Position numbers and translations under genes: made by a program
Shown here: positions 1 through 9,933 of the stretch, in pieces
How positions within the stretch are numbered: position 1 is the first letter of the stretch
Layout: each line of letters opens with the position of its first letter
Notes under the pieces: model-generated
Told to the model about the DNA's origin: nothing
The model's input: the letters and a program-made list of their open reading frames with translations, nothing else
The model's database searches: none
NCBI GenBank assembly: GCA_025057635.1
Contig: JANXBD010000007.1
Location: 1 to 47,725, forward strand
Direction of reading: 5' to 3'
Source of the DNA: Thermoflexus sp.
GTDB lineage: Bacteria > Chloroflexota > Anaerolineae > Thermoflexales > Thermoflexaceae
DNA: 47,725 bases

Positions 1-266
1 GTTTCCGCCGCCGAGCGGGAAAGGCCCACCTCGCCGGCGCCGTAGACCTTCGGGCGGCCGGCCAAATAGCGCTCCAGCTCCTCGATCATCTCCTGCGGGT
101 CGGCCCCGGCCCGGCGCACCACCTGCGGCACCACCCCGTCCGACTGGCGCAATAGCGAAAGCAGCAGGTGCTCGTTCTCGATGGCCGGGTGCCGGTATTC
201 CTCGGCCAGCCGCTGGGCCTCCAGCAGGGCCTCCTGAGCCTTCTCCGTATACCGATTCAAGTTCAT
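1..266 (-). CDS. clpB: ATP-dependent chaperone ClpB, N-terminal part (partial, runs off left edge)
   Basis: Reverse complement translates MNLNRYTEKAQEALLEAQRLAEEYRHPAIENEHLLLSLLRQSDGVVPQVVRRAGADPQEMIEELERYLAGRPKVYG..., the typical Clp N-domain start of ClpB; open to window edge. Confidence 0.9.
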   Translation of the reverse strand, partial: MNLNRYTEKAQEALLEAQRLAEEYRHPAIENEHLLLSLLRQSDGVVPQVVRRAGADPQEMIEELERYLAGRPKVYGAGEVGLSRSAAE

Positions 267-1206
267 CCTCTTCACCTCCAAAGGGCATTCAGCGACTGCT
301 TGCCGTGAGCCCAGCGCAGAAGGATTTAAGATTTGCTTCCCACTCTAGATTCACTGCGAAGCATCACTCCTTCATCTCACACGTTATAGCAGGATGATCA
401 GAGGCAGATTAGCGCTGAGTTAACTTTTCGTCTGATTCGCCCGAGCGGTCTGTCTCTCGATCGTAGACGAAATGCCGCAGAAACATACACCGCATGTGTG
501 CTTTTCTCCCATGATACAATCTATGCGGAAAGACGGGCTTTCAAACGACAGGTCATGCTGCTCCCCTTCCGAAATCGGAGGCCGAGATGGAGATTGCCCT
601 AATGATTAAAGGCGAACTCCGCCGGTCTGCCATACCCATGTCCCGCTGCCCGTTGGATGGATTGCAACGGGTCGGACACTACGGCGTCGCACACGGATCC
701 GACAGCGGCTCTTACAGCATGTGCACAGTTCTCGCGGATGTTAGCCTCATCCTCCCCGGCGTCATCCCAGCAGCGAAGACGGATGGGCGCTCCATCCTTG
801 CCATCAGGAGCGTGCTCCGCGCCAAAGCGCCCAAGGGCCCGTTCTCCCACGCCCGCAACCGACGGATCGATGCCTATCGTGCACAGAAGCCAACGCAGGG
901 AATGACCACGTTGGCCCGCTCGGATATCCCTCGCAGGGTTTCACTCCACAGTTGTAAAGTAGCGGCGGAAATCCCAATCGATGGCATGGCCCCAGTGGTA
1001 GCTCATGCGATCTACGAAGCGATGAGGATCCGAATCACCTAGATCACAGTGACTCTGGAACAGGTATGGCGGGCACCCTCAGCGGCCTGAGCCTGTTTTC
1101 AACCCCTAAACGTTGTGTGGGAGATCTCCTAACCAAGACGGCACCTGCTTGCCTATGCGCTTGGTGTCCCCCTCAACCCACCCAATCCCGAAGGAGGTAA
1201 GGGGCC

Positions 1207-2412
1207 ATGGGTGATGATGCTCTAACCGGCTCAGGGACGACAACGGGGGCCTCCTCTCGTGGGGTCACCCGAGTGTTGCTTCTGATGTCGGACACCGGCG
1301 GTGGTCACCGCAGCGTCTCGGAGGCCCTGGCCGAGGGCCTGCAGGCCCTCTATGATCGAGCGGTGGAGCCCCGCATTGTGGATGCCTTCATCCAGTATGC
1401 GCCCTTCCCGCTTAATCGGTCGCCTGCCCTGTATCCCTATATGGTGAAGCCAGCGATTGTGCCCTTCTACGCTCGGGCCTGGCATTTCGCCAACCATCCC
1501 CGTCGGGCGCGGCAGCTGGCTTATCTCTTCTGGCCGTGGGTGCGGGATCGGATCGCCAAGCTCTTCACCGAGAACCCGGCCGATATCATCGTCTCGGTCC
1601 ACCCGCTGTTCAACGACGTCACCCTGCGATACTGGATGCAGGCTCCCCGCCGGGTTCCCTTCGTCATCGTGATTTGCGACATCGGCAACATCCATGCCTT
1701 CTGGTGCGCGAATGCGGATCTGGTCATCGCGCCTCATGAAGGGGCGCGGCGTCGCACCATCGCTTGTGGAGTTCCGCCGGAACGGGTGATCGTGACCGGC
1801 TTCCCGATTCGGCTGCGATTCCGGGAGGTGCGGAACAAGCCGAAAACCTACTGGCGGGAACAGTTGGGCTGGCGGCTGGATCTCCCCACCGTGCTGGTGA
1901 TGGGCGGCGGCGAGGGAATGGGAAAGGTCTTCGAAAACGCCCGGGCGGTGGCGGAATCTGGGCTCTCGGTGCAGATGGCGGTGGTGGCAGGCCGGAATGA
2001 GCGGCTGCGCCGCCGTCTGGCGGCCGTCGATTGGCCCATCCCAACATACATCTACAGCTTTGTGCGGAACATCCCGGAGATGATGGCGGCGGCAGACCTT
2101 CTGATCACCAAGGCGGGCCCGAACACCATCGCCGAGGCTCTGGCCGTCGGCCGTCCGATGATCCTCACTCACTATCTGCCCGGCCAGGAGGAGGGCAACG
2201 TGGACTACGTGGTGAATGGGGGCGCAGGGGTCTATGCCCCAGAGCCTGAGCAGGTGAAAGAAACCCTGCGGAAATGGCTGACCCGCCCAGAGTTGCTGGA
2301 AACCCTCTCTCAGCGCGCGACATCCATGGGATATCCGGATGCCGCGTTAGATGCCGCCCGCTGGATCTGGGAGATCGCCCATTCCGGGCGCCCGGGCTCG
2401 AAAGGGGCTTGA
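1207..2412 (+). CDS. MGDG synthase / processive diacylglycerol glucosyltransferase (UgtP)-like glycosyltransferase
   Basis: 401 aa ORF with N-terminal LLLMSDTGGGHRSVSEAL, and C-terminal LLITKAGPNTIAEALAVGRPMILTHYLPGQEEGNVDYV typical of GT28-type glycosyltransferases; AGGAGG RBS upstream. Confidence 0.88.
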   Translation: MGDDALTGSGTTTGASSRGVTRVLLLMSDTGGGHRSVSEALAEGLQALYDRAVEPRIVDAFIQYAPFPLNRSPALYPYMVKPAIVPFYARAWHFANHPRRARQLAYLFWPWVRDRIAKLFTENPADIIVSVHPLFNDVTLRYWMQAPRRVPFVIVICDIGNIHAFWCANADLVIAPHEGARRRTIACGVPPERVIVTGFPIRLRFREVRNKPKTYWREQLGWRLDLPTVLVMGGGEGMGKVFENARAVAESGLSVQMAVVAGRNERLRRRLAAVDWPIPTYIYSFVRNIPEMMAAADLLITKAGPNTIAEALAVGRPMILTHYLPGQEEGNVDYVVNGGAGVYAPEPEQVKETLRKWLTRPELLETLSQRATSMGYPDAALDAARWIWEIAHSGRPGSKGA

Positions 2413-2448
2413 AGCCTGTGTGCGAAATGGGCCAGAGGGGTCGTCTGC

Positions 2449-2491
2449 GAATTCAGCACGAATCCATGAACGGTGCGTGCTGAGTTCATGG
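2449..2491. repeat. Two overlapping inverted repeats (gaattcagcacg/cgtgctgagttc and ccatgaac/gttcatgg)
   Basis: Arms 2449-2460 with 2476-2487 (one G-T wobble); 2464-2471 with 2484-2491 (perfect). Second downstream arm overlaps the first by 4 nt. Confidence 0.7.
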
Positions 2492-2660
2492 ACGGCCCCG
2501 TCGCCCCCATATCCGGTGTCACCCGAGGGCTCTCCTCTTAACACGTTGTGTCCTTTGTGGTTGCCCTTCGTGGTTCATGGTGCGCGTCTGTCTTTTCCTG
2601 GTTCTATCTATAGGGCACCTGTTAGCCTGGTTGTCGCCTGAGCGTGCCACGCCGCTCTAT

Positions 2661-3111
2661 CCCCGTTTCTTTCATCTCACTATTGCTGATGGCCTTTCAC
2701 ATATATGGTCTATGCGATCGTTCAGGATCCCTAGGGTTTCCTCTGGTTCGGCACCCAGGATGGCCTGAACCGTTACGACGGCTATACCTTCACGGTCTTC
2801 CGCCACCGACGCTCCGACCCGAACTCCCTGACCCACAGCACCGTTCAGGCGCTGGCGGTGGACAGAACCGGCACCCTCTGGGTGGGGACTGTCGGTGGAG
2901 TGAACCGTTATGACCGGGAGAGCGGTCGCTTTATCCACTATCCCGAGGTCGCCGAGTCCGTCACTGCGCTTTACTCGGCTCCGGACGGGACCCTCTGGGT
3001 GGGCACAGCCGGCGCGGGGCTATTCCACTATGACCCGACCAGCGATCGGTTCCTTCCCGTCCCCGCATCTTTGTCCGATCTCCACACCCTGACCTTTGAT
3101 AGGCTGGGCAA
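2661..3111 (+). pseudogene. Decayed fragment of a two-component-regulator propeller (reg_prop / hybrid sensor-like) protein
   Basis: FFHLTIADGLSH (one frame) then, after a frameshift, [69 protein letters not shown]...[20 protein letters not shown]...DRLGN. In-frame TAG at 2732-2734; homology stops near 3111. Confidence 0.8.
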
Positions 3112-3180
3112 TCGGCTGGGCTTGTGTATTGCCGATTCGTTCTGTTCGGAAAAAGACCTTGGATGTCCGGGGGAAGAAGC

Positions 3181-3723
3181 ATGGGTCCCGTTCTACTTCT
3201 CACCGGCCGGCCGGGCGTAGGCAAGACGACTTGGATCCGCCGGGTGGCGGAAGCCCTGGGGGACCGGGCGGGTGGATTCTACACAGAGGAAATCCGGGGT
3301 TTGCACGGCCGACTGGGCTTCCGTCTGGTGACCCTGGATGGCCGGGCAGCAGTCTTCGCCCATGTGGACTGGGTCGGTCGCACTCCTTATCGCGTCGGGC
3401 GGTACGGCGTGGATGTGGAAGTCCTGAATCGTCTGGGCGTGGCGGCGATCCACGAGGCGATGGTCGGAAAGGAAGTGGTGCTGGTGGATGAGATCGGGAA
3501 GATGGAGCTGTTCAGCGCGGCGTTCCGCGAAGCCCTGGACGCGGTGGCAGCCAGCCCTCGTCCCCTGATCGCCACCATCACCCGGAGCCCACATCCCTGG
3601 GCCGACGCCTTCAAACGCCGTCCCGGCCTGGAGCTCTGGGAGCTGACGCCTGCGAATCGCGAGGCGCTCTTCGACCGTGCGTTGCAATGGATTCAGGCGA
3701 CGCATGCGCAATTTCACAGCTAA
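3181..3723 (+). CDS. Nucleoside-triphosphatase, THEP1 type (NTPase_1)
   Basis: [26 protein letters not shown] (Walker A), [23 protein letters not shown] (Walker B); ORF track starts earlier at a TTG (3124), ATG 3181 preferred. Confidence 0.88.
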   Translation: MGPVLLLTGRPGVGKTTWIRRVAEALGDRAGGFYTEEIRGLHGRLGFRLVTLDGRAAVFAHVDWVGRTPYRVGRYGVDVEVLNRLGVAAIHEAMVGKEVVLVDEIGKMELFSAAFREALDAVAASPRPLIATITRSPHPWADAFKRRPGLELWELTPANREALFDRALQWIQATHAQFHS

Positions 3724-3873
3724 GCCTCCCTCGATGAGCCCAGAATTGAAGGGAAGGATTCGCGCGGCATTCCCATTCGCTAGCCGTTGAGCGAGAATTC
3801 GCAAAGATGAAGGTGAGGGAGGGAATAAGCATCTCCACCCATCGGACCTGCAACCGCACAACGAGCAGGCCGA

Positions 3874-4800
3874 TCAATCCGCGGGGGGAAGAAGAGGCAT
3901 TCGCCAGCGAGGAGCGCGGGCGCGAGGAGATTCCCAGATGACTAAGATGACGCTGGTCACCATCAAGAGGGCGCCGGCCCATTGAATCCATGTTAGGCGC
4001 TCACCCAGCCATCCCACGGCCAAGGACACCGTCACCAGGATCTCCGCCAACGTCAACAAGGCAGCCTGGGCCCCTCCCAGATGCTTCACCCCTATAAACA
4101 TCCCCAGCCTCGAGAACACTAAAACAACAGCCATCGTAAAGATGGGGCCTAAGGAATCTGAGGGCACAGGGGGACGAGGATTTCCAAGCACCCATCCTGC
4201 TACGGGCGTGAAGGCCGCCATCGCCGTCAACCCATACAGCGCCAGAGTCTGAGCCGGCATCTCATATAAGACCCGCTGGCTCAGCACCACGTGAAGCGCA
4301 TACAAGCCGCTGGAGAGCAGCATCAGCAACACTCCGAAGAGATCCGGTGCCCCATGAAAGCGGCCCAACAGGAAAATAAGACCCACACTGGCCAGAAGCA
4401 TCCGCAAACCGGTGAGGGTCGGGATCGGCTCGCCGTTCAGCCGGATCATCAGGGCAACCAGAATGGGATACATGGAATAGATCAGATGAGCCACTGCGGC
4501 ATCCAAGCGATAAAGGCCTAAATAGTAAAAAACCGATCCCACCGCGTTCGTGAAACCTACCGCTAAACAGCCCAGCAGGCCCACCGGGTAGATATAGAGA
4601 TAGCGACGCCAGGGGGGATAGATCAGATACAACACCCAGAGGGTTAAAGAGGCCAGTCCGGTGCGCAAGATGACGACCGCCGTAGGATCGGCACCTGCCT
4701 GGTAGGCCAACTTGGCTAGGATCGGAGCCCAACCCAGCATCACCGCTGAGAAGAGCGCCGCCGCGATCCCACGCCATCTGCCTGAGAGCGCATTCCTCAC
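3874..4800 (-). CDS. EamA/DMT-family transporter
   Basis: 308 aa, about ten hydrophobic segments in two EamA-like halves (SAVMLGWAPILAKLAYQAGADP..., ...LLTLAEILVTVSLAVGWLGERLTWIQWAGALLMVTSVI). Confidence 0.88.
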   Translation of the reverse strand: MRNALSGRWRGIAAALFSAVMLGWAPILAKLAYQAGADPTAVVILRTGLASLTLWVLYLIYPPWRRYLYIYPVGLLGCLAVGFTNAVGSVFYYLGLYRLDAAVAHLIYSMYPILVALMIRLNGEPIPTLTGLRMLLASVGLIFLLGRFHGAPDLFGVLLMLLSSGLYALHVVLSQRVLYEMPAQTLALYGLTAMAAFTPVAGWVLGNPRPPVPSDSLGPIFTMAVVLVFSRLGMFIGVKHLGGAQAALLTLAEILVTVSLAVGWLGERLTWIQWAGALLMVTSVILVIWESPRARAPRWRMPLLPPAD

Positions 4801-5026
4801 CCCTTCCTCCTGCGTTACTCCTCTCCGATCCCGCCAGCGTTTCGAAGAAAGCCCATGACTTATTGCTTACGTTCAATCAGTCACACATCTCATTTCGTTG
4901 TCCCTACGCACGGAAAAACAGCTCCTGCTATTCCGGTTCATTCGTCCTAAAAATACCACTAAGCCCTGCGGTTGTCCACCTTGCCTCTCGCCTTGCACAG
5001 GTTTGACGGAGCGATCACGTCCTTAT

Positions 5027-7594
5027 TCATATCACTTGCTTATTCCCTACTGGCGCTCGACCTTGGCGGCAGAGCCGAAGGATGGCTTGAATCTGGGCGA
5101 TGAACATCCCCCGCCAGGCCGCTTCCGTTCTCCATCCCCTCGGGCACGGCACGGGATCCAGTTCCTCGTGGCCCTTCACCGCCTCAATCCCCAGACCTAG
5201 GTGTTCCAGCAGATACGCCGTCAGCCAAGCCGCCGCTGTCAGCTGGCGCTCATTCGGCGGCCGCTGTTGGAAATCCCCGATCAGCCCAACACTGACAGTG
5301 GTCGCATTATGCGTGGCTGTATGAGCGACAGCCACCGTCAGCGGGTGGATTCGATATATTAAGCCATCCGCGCTCACTAAGAAATGATAGCTTGCTCCGG
5401 GCAATCCCAGACGTTCCACCTGAAAAGCCGCAATTTCCGCAGGTGTAACCTCCGCCTCCGTCCCGGTCTGATGCAACACCACATCCCGAATCATCCCGAG
5501 CGGACGAAGCGGGAAAGACTTTTCTAAATGAGTCGGGAGGTTTCCTGTCAGATCTTGCCAAGATAGCTCTGGCACCCCAGGGACTGGGATTTTCGCTTCT
5601 TCTAAGAGCCGACGGGCGAGATCTCGGATCTTCACGCCGAGGGTTATAGAATCAGGCGGTTGAGAAGCAAGCCCGCCTCCGATTCCGGCCCCTTCTGGAA
5701 AAAGCTCTAGCACGGTTCGGATCTGGGAAGGCCCCAGCTGAAGGCGAGTGATCAACCACGCGCAAAGGCGAGCCGCTCGATCGATCTGCACCGAAGAGGG
5801 CTCCCGCTCAGCATCCCATCCCGCTATGCCGATCCCTAAGCTCACCCGCCCATATCCCCCTGCATGATCCGTCATCGATTCTAAAGGGAGCGTCCAAAAG
5901 ACCTGTCCATCCGCCGTAAGATAAAAATGATAGGGGAAGCCGCGTCGCCCACCTTGCTCCACGAGGAAATCCGCGAACGCTTGAGGAGACAAATCCCCTG
6001 GAACCGCCAGCGGATGCAGGACTAGCCAGCGGATCAGCTCGAGGGGGCGTCGTGGCCACGGCGAACGTTTCTGTCGGGGAAGGATGGGCTCGATCCACAA
6101 CAAGGAAAGGTTTAAGCGCCGGAGATCGGAATCAGCCCAGGAGCAAGGGACGATGGGCACGGCCCATGGGTCTCCTTCTATTTTCGTGTCCACAGCACGC
6201 ACCCAGCCGATCTGCTCATCGAACTGGACTTGCCACCACCCTCGATCCGGAGTAGAGAGTTTAGCGACCCCGCGGTGGCCCTCAGGAAGCTCTCGGAGCG
6301 CTGAAGCGCGGAGGGATGGGGCAAGGCGAAGGGCGGTCGGTCGGCGCAGTGTCAGGAGAACCGGAACTGGCCGATCCACGGGGATGCTCTGGGGATCGCC
6401 ATGGAGAACCAGAACGTCGCGGGGCAACCACCCTCGACGACCAGTTTCAGGCTGAAGCCAGGAATACCATTCCCGATCCTCCGTGCAGGCAATTGCGACC
6501 CCAATAAGACCCTTCGGAAGAGGATCTCCCCATGCCTGCCCGCCTGGGGAACGATAGAGGCGCGCTTCCTGACGGAGAGTGGCCCGCGGATAGCCCTGGA
6601 ACCCTACATCCCATCGGAAACGTGCGGCCAGCGCGCGATCCAGATCCCTGAGCAGACGCTCTTTACCTTCGAGGAACCAAGGATCCACGCGCTGCCAACG
6701 ATACAGGATCATGCATCGAATCGGAGGATGGGCTGGCTCCGCATTCCAACGATGGATCTCCGCATAGGCCTCCGAGATCCATCCGGTATCGTCATCTGGC
6801 CAAGGGATCGGCCGCCCATGGCGATCCCCCATGCAGGCCTCGGTAATGAAGATCGGCAGATGGCGCAGGTGCGGCGGGATGGCTTCGATAAAATCCTGAT
6901 AGGCTCGGAAGCCGGAACGGCGGCTTTCATACGGCGGAGAACAGCGGGCCTCGTCGGTGAGGGAATGAGGATCGGAGCTCTGGCTAGCCACGTGAAGGGT
7001 GATGCCATCCAGATTCTCGCCGATCGCCATCAGGACATCTTGGAAGTAAACCACCCAATCCCCCGTCGGGTTTTCAAAGTAGCGAAGCACAGCTGTGAAA
7101 GGCGCCACGGCCGCGGGGATCACCGCGTCTTCCTCATGGCCAGGCTGGTTGCGGATCCATTCTCGGCACTGTCGAAAACAACGCGCATAACGCTCAGGGG
7201 TAATCCACTCTGCTGCTTCGAAGCGGCGAGCGGCAGGATCGACACGAGCGCCGGGCTGCTGCTGGGGATGATTCGGCTCGTTCCCAATTATCCAGATATG
7301 GGCACCGGGGGATGCAGCCACAAAGCGAGCACAGCGTCGGGCGAAGCGCTCGTAACGATCTGAGGACGGAAGTGTGCCGTTGGGATATCGGCCGTAGTTC
7401 AGCACAACGAGAACGCCGAAACCTGCATCAGCCCATGTCTGATAGACCGATCCGCGACCGCTGCTGTCCTCCGGGTCGTCCCCGATGGTCTCCTCGAAAA
7501 CTACCCATCCGGTCAAGCCAGCGGCGCGAAACCGTTCCCACCATAGGCCGGGATCGTAGACCCCATATAGATAAAGCGGCCATGATCTGGGCAT
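5027..7594 (-). CDS. Modular protein: glycoside-hydrolase-like N-terminal domain, SH3-like linker, two N-acetylmuramoyl-L-alanine amidase/PGRP-like domains
   Basis: 855 aa; HIWIIGNEPNHPQQQPG and FITEACMGD in N-terminal part; SH3-like TALRLAPSLRASALRELPEG...GWWQVQF..GWV; amidase-like VLHQTGT...YHFLVSADGLIYRIHPLTVAVAHTATHNATTVSVGLIGDFQ...KGHEELDPVPCPRGW. Confidence 0.8.
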   Translation of the reverse strand: MPRSWPLYLYGVYDPGLWWERFRAAGLTGWVVFEETIGDDPEDSSGRGSVYQTWADAGFGVLVVLNYGRYPNGTLPSSDRYERFARRCARFVAASPGAHIWIIGNEPNHPQQQPGARVDPAARRFEAAEWITPERYARCFRQCREWIRNQPGHEEDAVIPAAVAPFTAVLRYFENPTGDWVVYFQDVLMAIGENLDGITLHVASQSSDPHSLTDEARCSPPYESRRSGFRAYQDFIEAIPPHLRHLPIFITEACMGDRHGRPIPWPDDDTGWISEAYAEIHRWNAEPAHPPIRCMILYRWQRVDPWFLEGKERLLRDLDRALAARFRWDVGFQGYPRATLRQEARLYRSPGGQAWGDPLPKGLIGVAIACTEDREWYSWLQPETGRRGWLPRDVLVLHGDPQSIPVDRPVPVLLTLRRPTALRLAPSLRASALRELPEGHRGVAKLSTPDRGWWQVQFDEQIGWVRAVDTKIEGDPWAVPIVPCSWADSDLRRLNLSLLWIEPILPRQKRSPWPRRPLELIRWLVLHPLAVPGDLSPQAFADFLVEQGGRRGFPYHFYLTADGQVFWTLPLESMTDHAGGYGRVSLGIGIAGWDAEREPSSVQIDRAARLCAWLITRLQLGPSQIRTVLELFPEGAGIGGGLASQPPDSITLGVKIRDLARRLLEEAKIPVPGVPELSWQDLTGNLPTHLEKSFPLRPLGMIRDVVLHQTGTEAEVTPAEIAAFQVERLGLPGASYHFLVSADGLIYRIHPLTVAVAHTATHNATTVSVGLIGDFQQRPPNERQLTAAAWLTAYLLEHLGLGIEAVKGHEELDPVPCPRGWRTEAAWRGMFIAQIQAILRLCRQGRAPVGNKQVI

Positions 7595-7647
7595 ATCCCA
7601 TCCCCGAGGCCGAGGCTCATCCCCTGAATACCAGGGGTCACAACGCG

Positions 7648-8877
7648 CTACCAGTCCTCTTGAAGGAAGCCTTGCCGCACCACAAAACGACGAGCCCGCT
7701 CTTGGAACTCTAACTCGAAGCGCATTCGGTCTGCAGTGGTTATAATCGCCTGCTCCACCTCTTCCAAGGCACGAAGCAGATAACGTCGACGCTCTTCATC
7801 CAGTTCAGCCATCACTTCATCCAGCAACAAGACAGGGCTTTCCTGAAAGATAGAGGCCAGCCAGCGAGCAGCGGCCAGCTTGAAGGCCAAGATCGCCGTG
7901 CGCTGTTGCCCACGCGAGCCGTAAAGGCCCACATCCACGCCATCCACGATGAAACGCAGATCATCCCGATGAGGGCCAATCCGGGTCGTTCCCCGCTGGA
8001 TATCCTGCGCCCGCTCACGCAGCAAGGCACGTCGGAACCTTTCCCGCCATTCAACCTCCCGGAACGTCTCCCCCCACATCATCCCCACGAGTGCCATCTG
8101 TCCCTCTGCTTGAAAAGGATCGAGGCCGGGCACGTAACGCAACCATAAAGGCTCCCCCCCGCTGAGGGCTTTGTGAACATCCTCAGCATACCGAGCGATA
8201 GCATGCAGGGCACGGGCCCGCTGATCGATCAAGGGCGCTCCATACCGAGCCACTGCTTCATCCCACACATCCAGATGCGCCGGGTCATTCTTCTCCTCTT
8301 GCAGACGGCGAAGCAGCGCGTTGCGCTGAGAAAGGGCCCGCTGATAAGAAGCCAACATCCGAGCAAAGTCGGGGGAGGTCTGGGCGATTAGGAGATCCAA
8401 TAACCGCCGCCGTCCGGTTGGAGGACCTCCAACCACCTCCACATCCTGGGGCGTAAAGAGGACAACCGCTGCATGACCGAAAAGATCTAGCGCCCGATGA
8501 GGGATCCCATTAATACGCACCTGCTTACGGATCGCTGCGGTCTGCAGGTCAGGAACAGCCTGGGAGAGCTGGCGTCCTTCCGCAACTAATGCGATTTCCA
8601 GACGAACTGGGCCATCCTTTCGCACAAATTCGGCGATCACGCGGGCGAAGGGCATAGGATCCCGCCAAGCGGCCCAGTGGATCAGTTCCCGATCGCTGCT
8701 GGTGCGAAAAGAGTGACCCATGGCCGCATAAGCGATGGCCTCTAAGAGGTTCGTTTTCCCCTGGGCGTTCGCGCCGTAAACCATAATCGCTCGTGGCTCC
8801 AATCGCCACTCAAGCCGCGCATAATTTCGAAATTGGGTTAAGCTGAGCGATCGCAGCCACATCCCCAAATCCCACAC
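7648..8877 (-). CDS. recF: DNA replication and repair protein RecF
   Basis: MWLRSLSLTQFRNYARLEW..AIMVYGANAQGKTNLLEAIAYAAMGHSFRTS...VVLFTPQDVEVVGGPPTGRRRLLD...IGPHRDDLRF...GSRGQQRTAILAFKLA...PVLLLDEVMAELDEERR. Likely start ATG at 8862. Confidence 0.96.
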   Translation of the reverse strand: MWDLGMWLRSLSLTQFRNYARLEWRLEPRAIMVYGANAQGKTNLLEAIAYAAMGHSFRTSSDRELIHWAAWRDPMPFARVIAEFVRKDGPVRLEIALVAEGRQLSQAVPDLQTAAIRKQVRINGIPHRALDLFGHAAVVLFTPQDVEVVGGPPTGRRRLLDLLIAQTSPDFARMLASYQRALSQRNALLRRLQEEKNDPAHLDVWDEAVARYGAPLIDQRARALHAIARYAEDVHKALSGGEPLWLRYVPGLDPFQAEGQMALVGMMWGETFREVEWRERFRRALLRERAQDIQRGTTRIGPHRDDLRFIVDGVDVGLYGSRGQQRTAILAFKLAAARWLASIFQESPVLLLDEVMAELDEERRRYLLRALEEVEQAIITTADRMRFELEFQERARRFVVRQGFLQEDW

Positions 8878-9714
8878 GGAAGATTCCGGCTCACGCTCAT
8901 ACGCCTTGATTCGACCCTCCCCGATCCCATCGCTGGGTCTGGAGATCGCAAGGATAGCGCCGCAATGTTATGCGATCCTTCCATCGTCCCCCTCGCCCTC
9001 GATAGGACCGGAATGAAATCAACGTCAGGGCGCCTTCCGTAAAGCAGATGCAGCCCGCTCTGTTCCTCCCAGGGCTCAGATTATAATGATTTTGGGGACT
9101 ACTTTCCTAACGTGAAAGAGAAGAGGCCCAAAATCTTCGCGAAGAGCAGCAAATTCAAATATCGCGCTCGGGATGAGGATGAATCGATGATAAAGTGAGG
9201 AGGCTCAATTCGGAAAGAAGCACCCCGGGCACCCCACCTCTGTCATCCGTATTCATATATACTTGTCGTCCATACTTGGGGGCGCTAGGGGAAAGGGAGC
9301 GGCCTCTGTCTCTCAATGGGAGCAGATTATATCTGTTGTTGAAGCTCGAGCAGCGGGGTTTCGCTCGCTCCTTCCCGACGGGCACAGCTGACCCGATCCG
9401 AAGAGCTTCACCCAAACCCAACCCATCATGCGACGGCATGCTCGAGTTAACCTCGAATGGCCGCTTCCACGAAGGCCCAAGGGATCCCTTCTCAAGCTTC
9501 CGTCTGCTTTCCATACGTAAGGATATTCTTGCTCCTTGCCACGGGCTAAGCGCTCTTGCGCGGGGTGAAAAACATCTTACGGGCTGGGCATCGCCCTCGA
9601 TAGCCAGCTAGCCTCTAAACTGGAGATGGAGTTTGAACACTAAGCACAGAGATACGGAATGTCGAGTCTTGCATATAGTGGATTGATCTCAAGGGGGGAC
9701 TCAGGGAGATACAA

Positions 9715-9737
9715 AACCCCGGCGGGCTGCCGGGGTT
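9715..9737 (-). terminator. Rho-independent-like terminator downstream of tRNA-Leu
   Basis: Perfect 9-bp stem aaccccggc(gggct)gccggggtt; on the minus strand followed by TTGT, immediately 3' of the encoded CCA. Confidence 0.7.
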
Positions 9738-9738
9738 C

Positions 9739-9826
9739 TGGTGCCCGGGGCGGGATTTGAACCCGCACGGCCTAAAGGGCCAGCGCCCCCTCAAGACGCC
9801 GCGTCTGCCTATTCCGCCACCCGGGC
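9739..9826 (-). tRNA. tRNA-Leu (anticodon GAG), CCA encoded
   Basis: Minus strand GCCCGGGTGGCGGAATAGGCAGACGCGGCGTCTTGAGGGGGCGCTGGCCCTTTAGGCCGTGCGGGTTCAAATCCCGCCCCGGGCACCA; long variable arm, GGTTCAAATCC T-arm, anticodon loop TTGAGGG. Confidence 0.96.
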
Positions 9827-9838
9827 AAAGCGCTAGGA

Positions 9839-9867
9839 ATTATACTAGCGGTTGATCGCTTCGACAA
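9839..9867 (-). promoter_or_regulatory. Sigma70-type promoter of tRNA-Leu
   Basis: Minus strand TTGTCG (rc of 9862-9867) - 17 nt - TATAAT (rc of 9839-9844), ending about 12 nt before the tRNA 5' end. Confidence 0.75.
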
Positions 9868-9933
9868 CCTCGATGGATTCCTGAGATTATTAGGAGTCAA
9901 GCAATCCGATAAACCTGCCGAAGGAGGCAAACA

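Noticed and set aside
587-1042. 151-aa plus-strand ORF and antisense ORF 599-850
   Set aside because: Neither translation resembles a family I recognise; the minus strand has a protein-like patch (SDPHRFVDRMSYHWGHAIDWDFRRYFTTVE) followed by a stop and frame changes, so it may be a relic, but I cannot identify it.
1231-2172. Long antisense ORF (313 aa) opposite the MGDG-type glycosyltransferase
   Set aside because: Shadow ORF of a GC-rich gene; low-complexity, His/Arg/Pro-rich translation; the plus-strand gene is clear.
6401-7363. 320-aa plus-strand ORF opposite the modular amidase gene
   Set aside because: Antisense shadow; composition not protein-like, opposite a coherent 855-aa gene.
9155-9611. 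Overlapping ORFs on both strands (119 and 138 aa) between recF and tRNA-Leu
   Set aside because: No recognisable motif or convincing RBS on either strand; treated as non-coding or unassignable.
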